Assembly (NCBI GenBank): GCA_963827855.1
Contig: CAWHBY010000004.1
Coordinates: 682,001 to 746,000, forward strand
Direction of reading: 5' to 3'
Length of the DNA: 64,000 nt
Source: DTPU01 sp963827855
GTDB lineage: Bacteria; Planctomycetota; Phycisphaerae; Sedimentisphaerales; Anaerobacaceae
Below are positions 58,900 through 64,000 of this stretch, one piece after another. A program made the position numbers and the translations under genes. Under the pieces are notes generated by a model that was not told where the DNA came from, searched no databases, and saw nothing but the letters and a program-made list of their open reading frames with translations. How positions within the stretch are numbered: position 1 is the stretch's first letter; each line of letters starts with the position of its first letter.

Positions 58900-59075
58900 G
58901 GAGAATCGGCGAAACGGCGACAGAGGCTGTCCGATCGGTTCCTCGCCCACTCGCCGGCTCGCCCAGGAGCGTAGGATGGGCTTTAGTCCATACTGCATTT
59001 ACGCGACAGTCCGCATGGGCTGAAGCCCATCCTACCTGCTGTCTCCGATTCTCCGATTCTCGGTTTCGTCGGTCC
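58900..59075. repeat. Composite REP-like palindromic element before rpmF
   Basis: Inner arms 58971-58991 and 59015-59035 are near-perfect reverse complements (GTAGGATGGGCTTTAGTCCAT type), and each arm is itself a small palindrome. The outer arms, about 58905-58935 and 59042-59072 (GAAACGGAGAATCGG-like), are also inverted. The nested shape suggests a mobile or REP-type element. It fills most of the 309 bp tsaE-rpmF gap. Confidence 0.8.
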
Positions 59076-59095
59076 CTGGGAGCGGGAATTTCAGC

Positions 59096-59124
59096 TTGAC
59101 ATACAGGACGGGGAGAGGTATTTT
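59096..59124 (+). promoter_or_regulatory. Sigma-70-type promoter of the rpmF-plsX-fab cluster
   Basis: Perfect TTGACA (59096-59101), a 17 bp spacer and TATTTT (59119-59124), 74 bp before the rpmF start. Confidence 0.7.
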
Positions 59125-59197
59125 GAACCCTTTCTTAGCTGGTTCAGATGGGACTGGCTATTGTTCTATGTGTTGATATGGCTTGGAGTTGAATGGC

Positions 59198-59392
59198 ATG
59201 CTACCAACCAAGAAAATGGCCAGAAGTCGCACCCGAAGCCGGCGGGCCCACAAGAAGCTCACGCCTACGCATTATTCGCTGTGCCCCAAGTGCAGCCAGG
59301 CTAAGCTTCCCCACGCGGCCTGTACGAACTGCGGGTATGTGAATCCTCAGATCACACTGAAGCTGGGCAAGAAAGAGGAAGAAGAAAAGTAG
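59198..59392 (+). CDS. rpmF: 50S ribosomal protein L32
   Basis: 64 codons from the ATG at 59198 (MLPTKKMARSRTRSRRAHKK). L32 is basic at the start and has a zinc ribbon, here CPKC...CTNC (PKCSQAKLPHAACTNCGYVN). It is part of the large ribosomal subunit near the peptidyl-transferase region. The rpmF-plsX-fab order is conserved across bacteria and links ribosome and membrane synthesis. plsX starts 4 bp after the stop. Confidence 0.96.
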   Translation: MLPTKKMARSRTRSRRAHKKLTPTHYSLCPKCSQAKLPHAACTNCGYVNPQITLKLGKKEEEEK

Positions 59393-59395
59393 CTT

Positions 59396-60417
59396 ATGCG
59401 CATAGCCTTGGATGCCATGGGAGGCGATTTCGCTCCCGACGTCAACATCGAAGGGGCAGTGCAGTGTCTGGATCAGCTTGGTCAGGATGACCAGGTGATC
59501 CTGGTGGGACCCCAGGGGGTCATTGAGTCCAAGCTTTCGGCCTTGGCGCAAACCGGGACCGTATCCGCGTGGTCGATGCCCCAGATGTCGTGACCATGGA
59601 CGACTCGCCTGTAGAGAGTCTGCGAAAGAAACCCAAGAGCTCCATTGCCATCTTGGCCAAACTGGCAAAGGCCGATGGGGCTGACGCCGTGATCTCGGCG
59701 GGCAACACCGGTGCTTGCGTGGCCGCCTTTCAAATGCGGATGCGCAACCTGCAGGGCGTGAATCGGCCGGGCATTGCGGTGGTCATCCCCAGCTTCGGCG
59801 GTCCCGTGGTCCTGTGCGACGTGGGCGCCAACATTGCCTGCAAGCCCGTGCACCTATACCAGTACGCCGTCATGGCCTCCGCATATTCCAGGAACCTGCT
59901 CGGCGTGAAGGAGCCCAAGGTGGGCATCCTGAGCATCGGCCAGGAAGATGCCAAGGGCAACGAGGTCATCAAGAAGGCCAGGGACCTGATCAAGGCCGAC
60001 CGTGACCTGCTCTTCCACGGCAACATCGAAGGCCGTGACCTGCTCAAGGGCCTTTGTGACGTGGTCGTGTGCGACGGATTCGTCGGCAACGTGGTCCTCA
60101 AGCTGACCGAAGGCATCGTGGACGGGCTGTTCAGGGCCATCAAGCAGGAGTTGATGCAGGAGCAGTTGCAGCTCGCGATGATGTTCAAGCCCGTGATGAT
60201 GCGGATCTACCAGAAATACGACTACAATGAGTATGGAGGGGCCCTGCTTCTGGGCGTGGATGGCACGGCCGTGATCTGTCACGGCGCAAGTCAGGCCCGC
60301 ACCATCAAGAACGCGATCCTGGCTGCCAAGAAATTTCACAGCCAGAAGATCAACGCCCTGATCTCGGACTATCTGGGCCAGAAGGCGGTAGGGACACCGG
60401 ATGCAGATGCCAGTTGA
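59396..60417 (+). CDS. plsX: Phosphate acyltransferase PlsX, one-base deletion near 59555
   Basis: PlsX converts acyl-ACP to acyl-phosphate for phospholipid synthesis. The first frame has MRIALDAMGGDFAPDVNIEG, VILVGPQGVIESKLSALAQT. The second has RVVDAPDVVTMDDSPVESLR, KADGADAVISAGNTGACVAA, VVLCDVGANIACKPVHLYQY and CDGFVGNVVLKLTEGIVDGL, ending at 60417. The frames join as QTG-DRIRVVDAP if one base is added near 59555. Such a break in a core lipid gene is more likely an assembly error than a true mutation. The stop lies 16 bp inside the fabH frame. Confidence 0.92.
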
Positions 60418-61420
60418 CGTCCGCCACCCACGGTATCGTGCGGTCATCGCTGGATCCGGGTCCTATGTTCCGAACAAGGTCCTGACCAATGATGACCTGT
60501 CCAAGATGGTCGAGACCTCGGACGAGTGGATCACCACGCGCACGGGAATCAAGACCCGCAGGGTCACCACGGATCAAGAGACCACGGCCCTGCTGGCCGT
60601 CGAGGCGGCCAAGCGGGCCTTGAGCGACGCCCACGTTTCGGCCACCGATCTCGACCTGATCTTCCTGGCGACCGTGACGCCGGAGATGCCCTTTCCTGCC
60701 ACCGTGTGTTTCGTGCAGCACGCGATCGGCGCAAAGAACGCCTGGGGCTTTGATCTGGCGGCCGCGTGCAGCGGCTTTGTCTACGCCACCACCCTGGCTC
60801 AGCAATTCATCGAGAACGGTCAGGCCCGCAGGGTCCTGGTCATCGGCGCTGAGACGCTCACCAAGATCACCAACTGGAAGGACCGTGCAAGCTGCATCCT
60901 GTTTGGAGACGGCGCAGGCGCGGCCGTGTATGAGCGGGGACAGGACGGCGACGGGGACAGGGGCGTCCTCTACAGCACCATGGGTATGGACGGAAGCCAG
61001 TGGGATCTCCTGAACTGCCAGGCCTATGGTTCCCGCCACCCCTCGCACGGGCCCTTGCAGGACCCCAACCAGATCTACATCTCCATACAGGGCCGCGAGG
61101 TGTACCAGCAGGCGGTGCGCAGCATCGTGGACTCCGTGACCCGTGCACTGAACGCCTGCGAGCTCACGATCGACCAGATCGCGATGCTCATCCCACACCA
61201 GATGAACGCCCGGATCATCGAATCTGCGGCCAAGCGGCTGGATCTGCCGCCGGACAAGGTCTTCGTCAACATCGAGAAATACGGCAATACCTCGGCCGCG
61301 TCGCTGCCCATCGCCTTCGATGAGTGCAGACGCTCAGGCCGGCTCAAGAAAGGGGACATCGTCGTCTTTGTCGCCTTCGGGTCCGGTCTGACGTGGGGGG
61401 CCAACGTCATTAGACTGTAG
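60401..61420 (+). CDS. fabH: 3-oxoacyl-ACP synthase III
   Basis: 339 codons. It starts fatty-acid synthesis by condensing acetyl-CoA with malonyl-ACP. Catalytic triad: C123 in LAAACSGFVYA, H266 in IPHQMNARI, N296 in KYGNTSAASLP. Also GIKTRRV near the start and a FGDGAGAAV active-site loop. The start overlaps the plsX end by 17 bp; a second ATG at 60407 would also work. Following it is a 190 bp gap full of inverted heptamer repeats before fabD. Confidence 0.96.
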   Translation: MQMPVDVRHPRYRAVIAGSGSYVPNKVLTNDDLSKMVETSDEWITTRTGIKTRRVTTDQETTALLAVEAAKRALSDAHVSATDLDLIFLATVTPEMPFPATVCFVQHAIGAKNAWGFDLAAACSGFVYATTLAQQFIENGQARRVLVIGAETLTKITNWKDRASCILFGDGAGAAVYERGQDGDGDRGVLYSTMGMDGSQWDLLNCQAYGSRHPSHGPLQDPNQIYISIQGREVYQQAVRSIVDSVTRALNACELTIDQIAMLIPHQMNARIIESAAKRLDLPPDKVFVNIEKYGNTSAASLPIAFDECRRSGRLKKGDIVVFVAFGSGLTWGANVIRL

Positions 61421-61542
61421 AACACAGAACACAGGACTCAGAACGCAGAACCCAGGAGAGAAAATCAGAATCAAGTGGCACAGTTGCGGCGAAGCCGTTT
61501 CCTCACTCCTTCTGAGTTCTGAGTCCTGTGTTCTGAGTCCTC
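61417..61542. repeat. Inverted pair of heptamer arrays between fabH and fabD
   Basis: Left array (61417-61455) has AGAACAC, AGAACAC, AGGACTC, AGAACGC and AGAACCC units. Right array (61509-61542) has CTGAGTT, CTGAGTC, CTGTGTT and CTGAGTC. A 25-nt arm at 61426-61450 pairs with 61510-61534 with one mismatch, so the gap can form a large stem-loop. Confidence 0.85.
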
Positions 61543-61610
61543 TTGGCGGCCGTGCGGTTGCACGGTCAATGCGTCCTGGACGGACAAGGATTGGACGGTA
61601 GCGCACACGG

Positions 61611-62549
61611 ATGAAAACGGCGTTTCTATTCCCAGGGCAGGGAGCCCAGACCGTAGGGATGGGCAAGGACGTGGCAGAGGCCTTTCCTGAGGCAAAGGCC
61701 ATCTATGCCAGGGCCAGCCAGGTGTTGGGCTTTGACCTGGCGGACCTGTGCTTCCAGGGCCCGGCCGAGAAGCTGAACACCACGGCCATGTCCCAGCCGG
61801 CCATCTTCGTCACCTCTGCCGCCCTGCTGGCGGCCATGAAGGCCCTTCCTGAAGGCGCAGCCCTCTGCCCGGACGTCTGTGCTGGCCTGAGTCTGGGGGA
61901 ATACACGGCCCTGCACGCAGCAGGGATGATCGGCTTCGAGGATGCCGTTCGTCTGGTCGAAATCCGCGGCCGTACCATGCAGGCGACAGCGGACGCCTCT
62001 CCAGGCGGCATGGTGAGTCTCATCGGCCTCGACGAAGACAAGGTGCAGGCCCTGTGCCAGGAGGCCGGCCAAGGCGAGCTGCTGCAGCCGGCGAACTTCA
62101 ACTGTCCGTCCCAGATCGTCATCAGTGGCACCAAGGCCGCGTGCGGCCGAGCAGAAACCCTGGCGACAACCCAGTACGGCGCCGCCAAGGCGGTCAGGCT
62201 TGAGGTAGCGGGTGCGTTCCATACCCCGATGATGGACCCTGCGGCAGCGGCCCTTGATGCGGCCCTCGCGGGATGCAGGCTCGACGCCTCTGCGTCGGTG
62301 AAGGTGATGTCCAACGCCAGCGGCGATTATTACACAGCGGCACAGGCAGTCCGGCCCGGTCTGGTGAGGCAACTGACCTCTCCGGTCCTGTGGCAGAAAT
62401 GCGTGGAGCGGCTGCTGGCCGACGGGGTCGAGCGGTTCTATGAGATCGGACCCGGCAGAGTGTTGACGGGCCTGATGCGCAGGATTGACAGGAAGGCCCG
62501 GATCGTCAACGTCAGCGATCTGGCCAGCCTGCAGGCAATCGGACAATAG
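61611..62549 (+). CDS. fabD: Malonyl-CoA:ACP transacylase
   Basis: 312 codons. It loads malonyl groups on ACP. Nucleophile S94 in AGLSLGEYTAL, R119 in IRGRTMQ for malonate, H204 in GAFHTPMM; the start is FLFPGQGAQTVGMGKD. Cytosolic. fabG starts 30 bp after it. It belongs to the fab cluster but could have its own transcript because of the repeat-filled gap upstream. Confidence 0.96.
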   Translation: MKTAFLFPGQGAQTVGMGKDVAEAFPEAKAIYARASQVLGFDLADLCFQGPAEKLNTTAMSQPAIFVTSAALLAAMKALPEGAALCPDVCAGLSLGEYTALHAAGMIGFEDAVRLVEIRGRTMQATADASPGGMVSLIGLDEDKVQALCQEAGQGELLQPANFNCPSQIVISGTKAACGRAETLATTQYGAAKAVRLEVAGAFHTPMMDPAAAALDAALAGCRLDASASVKVMSNASGDYYTAAQAVRPGLVRQLTSPVLWQKCVERLLADGVERFYEIGPGRVLTGLMRRIDRKARIVNVSDLASLQAIGQ

Positions 62550-62579
62550 TGACGGGTGCTGGAAACACAGGATCGGTAT

Positions 62580-63317
62580 ATGACTGAGAAACGATTGGCT
62601 GTAGTAACCGGGGCAGCGAGAGGGATAGGCAGGGCCATTGTCCTTGAGCTGCTCAAACAGGGACGGGACGTGGCTGGGCTGGATCTCAACGCCGAGCAAC
62701 TGGCCGACCTTGAGAAGGTCTGCGGAGCAGCCGGCCACAAGGTCAAGACGCTGTGCGTGGACATCACGCAGACGGACAGGCTCACTGAGGTCATCGAGAG
62801 CCTGGCTGAGGAGCATGGCAGCATCGGCATCCTGGTCAACAATGCAGGGATCACCCGCGACAAGCTCATGATCCAGATGAACGATGAGGACTACGACAAG
62901 GTGATGAGCGTCAATCTGCGGGCAGCGTTCACGGCCACGCGGGTCGCAGCCAGGTCCATGGTCCGGGCCAGGTTTGGCAGGATCGTCTGCATCAGCTCAG
63001 TGGCGGGCGTGATGGGGCAGGCCGGATCTACCAACTACGCGGCCAGCAAGGCGGGCCTGATCGGCATGGCCAAGTCCGTGGCTCGGGAGATGGGCAAGAA
63101 GGGCATCACGGCCAACTGTATTGCCCCTGGATTCATCCAGACCGATATGACCAACGCGTTGCCGGACGCGGTCAAGGAGGCCGCCCTGCAGGTGATTCCG
63201 GTCAAACGGATGGGAACGGTCGAGGACGTGGCCAACGCCGTTGCCTTTCTGTGCAGCGACGCCGCGGGGTACATCACGGGCCAGGTGCTGTGTGTCGACG
63301 GCGGCATGGCCATGTAA
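62580..63317 (+). CDS. fabG: 3-oxoacyl-ACP reductase
   Basis: 245 codons from the ATG at 62580. SDR fold: VVTGAARGIGRAIVLEL for NADPH, LVNNAGITRDKLMIQM, catalytic S140, Y153 and K157 in ISSVAGVMGQAGS-TNYAASKAG, and a FIQTDMT loop. Reduces 3-oxoacyl-ACP in the elongation cycle. A GTG 24 bp upstream is in frame but less likely because it lacks the usual spacing. Confidence 0.96.
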   Translation: MTEKRLAVVTGAARGIGRAIVLELLKQGRDVAGLDLNAEQLADLEKVCGAAGHKVKTLCVDITQTDRLTEVIESLAEEHGSIGILVNNAGITRDKLMIQMNDEDYDKVMSVNLRAAFTATRVAARSMVRARFGRIVCISSVAGVMGQAGSTNYAASKAGLIGMAKSVAREMGKKGITANCIAPGFIQTDMTNALPDAVKEAALQVIPVKRMGTVEDVANAVAFLCSDAAGYITGQVLCVDGGMAM

Positions 63318-63333
63318 AAAACGTGAAAAACGG

Positions 63334-63362
63334 TTGTCCAACGGGCGGGCAGTCGGTATTAT
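63334..63362 (+). promoter_or_regulatory. Sigma-70-type promoter of acpP-fabF
   Basis: TTGTCC (63334-63339), a 17 bp spacer and TATTAT (63357-63362). It would give an extra acpP transcript starting near 63369 with an ~85 nt leader, common for the highly expressed ACP. Confidence 0.55.
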
Positions 63363-63452
63363 ACCCCCCGGTCGACGCAGTCAGCAGACCAGACGAGTTC
63401 TGGAGCCAGGAAACTAAAACTGAGTCCTTTGCTTTTTTAGGGAGGAAGACAC

Positions 63453-63731
63453 GTGGGCAAAAGCGACGTGGATGTTCAAGCTATAGAGAAGAAGGTGATT
63501 GAGATCATCAGCGAGCAGATGGGCGTGGACAAGGCAGAGATCACCCGCGAGACGTCCTTCATCAATGATCTTAACGCCGACTCCTTGGACACGGTTGAGC
63601 TGGTCATGGAATTCGAGGATGAGTTCGATATGAGCATCCCCGACGAGGAGGCCGAGAAGATCCAGACCGTCGGCGCAGCCATTGAGTACATCGTGAAGGT
63701 AGCACAGACCAAGAAAGCAGAAGGCAAGTAG
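63453..63731 (+). CDS. acpP: Acyl carrier protein
   Basis: 92 codons from a GTG at 63453 (GGGAGGAAG upstream). Phosphopantetheine site S44 in NADSLDTVELVMEFED, preceded by IISEQMGVDKAEITRETSFI; acidic helix III and a short Lys-rich tail. It carries the growing acyl chain. fabF starts 8 bp after its stop. Confidence 0.96.
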   Translation: MGKSDVDVQAIEKKVIEIISEQMGVDKAEITRETSFINDLNADSLDTVELVMEFEDEFDMSIPDEEAEKIQTVGAAIEYIVKVAQTKKAEGK

Positions 63732-63739
63732 CGTCAACG

Positions 63740-64000
63740 ATGGAACGAAGACGGGTGGTCATCACAGGTTTGGGCTGTATCACGGCCTTGGGGGAGTCCG
63801 TTGAACAGCTATATAGTGAGCTCTGCTCTGGGAAGAGCGGGGTCTCGGCATTCACGTCCTTTGATACCAGCGCCTATCCGGTGCACTTTGGCGGTGAGAT
63901 CAAGGACTTCGACGTCACCAAGTACGTCGAGAAACGGGACAGCAAGCGGATGGACCGGTTTACCCAGTTCGCCGTCGCTGCCGCCTCTCAGGCCGTCAAG
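63740..64000 (+). CDS. fabF: 3-oxoacyl-ACP synthase II, cut by the window edge
   Basis: The frame begins at the ATG at 63740 and is open to the right edge (87 codons visible). The start RRRVVITGLGCITALGESV, then LYSELCSGKSGVSAFTSFDT and KYVEKRDSKRMDRFTQFAVA are the N-terminal landmarks of FabF. The catalytic Cys and His residues lie beyond the window. The acpP-fabF pairing is the usual bacterial order. Confidence 0.95.
   Translation, partial: MERRRVVITGLGCITALGESVEQLYSELCSGKSGVSAFTSFDTSAYPVHFGGEIKDFDVTKYVEKRDSKRMDRFTQFAVAAASQAVK

Overview
This 64 kb window is GC-rich bacterial DNA. Several things suggest a Planctomycetota genome, probably near Phycisphaerae, though this is inference from style and not from a marker gene. 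Secreted beta-helix lyases, a rhamnosidase and lipoproteins are abundant. There is a long membrane pyrophosphatase and an ECF sigma / anti-sigma cassette. The gaps between genes are filled with heptamer tandem arrays and short palindromes. I saw no tRNA, rRNA, CRISPR, transposase, phage gene or replication origin.

Layout. (1) 1-4972, minus strand: an ECF sigma factor, a zinc-finger anti-sigma factor fused to a large DUF4139-like extracytoplasmic domain, and two more DUF4139-like secreted proteins. Two of these paralogues share an almost identical segment of about 700 bp. (2) 5165-14754: secreted carbohydrate-related enzymes (beta-helix protein, aldose 1-epimerase, pectate lyase), an MBL-fold protein, a PepSY-like lipoprotein with a 32-residue companion ORF, an esterase, DUF4186, dapA and pdxJ. 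(3) 15037-42034: a phosphate island. It has two PiT transporters, two DUF47/PhoU-like partners, two PhoB-like regulators, one PhoR-like kinase, a TonB/ExbB/ExbD energising operon, a TonB-dependent receptor with a lipoprotein, a secreted beta-helix protein, a porin and pstSCAB. (4) 42114-50637: a beta-CASP nuclease, a ferredoxin, a TPR membrane protein, DedA, a K+-independent H+-pyrophosphatase and an APC permease that may import potassium. (5) 50784-55881: a heavily frameshifted alpha-L-rhamnosidase, a beta-propeller surface protein and a small membrane protein. (6) 56074-64000: argH-thiL-tsaE, then the lipid cluster rpmF-plsX-fabH-fabD-fabG-acpP-fabF, with fabF cut by the window edge.

The main discovery is a regulatory code over region 3. 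Nine promoters carry four pentamers (consensus TTAAY, then CTAAY-like) repeated exactly every 11 bp. Six or seven of them have a -10-like hexamer 9-11 bp after the last box. This is the architecture of a PhoB operator, with the operator in place of the -35. The nine sites would put pst, the second PiT, DUF47, both regulators, a whole TonB/ExbBD energiser, a TonB-dependent receptor, a porin and a secreted beta-helix protein under one phosphate-starvation control. That predicts active outer-membrane uptake of a phosphorus compound feeding Pst and PiT.

Single-base frameshifts interrupt several conserved genes (phoR-like kinase, TonB receptor, pstC, thiL, plsX), and the rhamnosidase carries about nine. 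Assembly or read indels are the likeliest cause, so those genes are annotated as full-length with the break noted.
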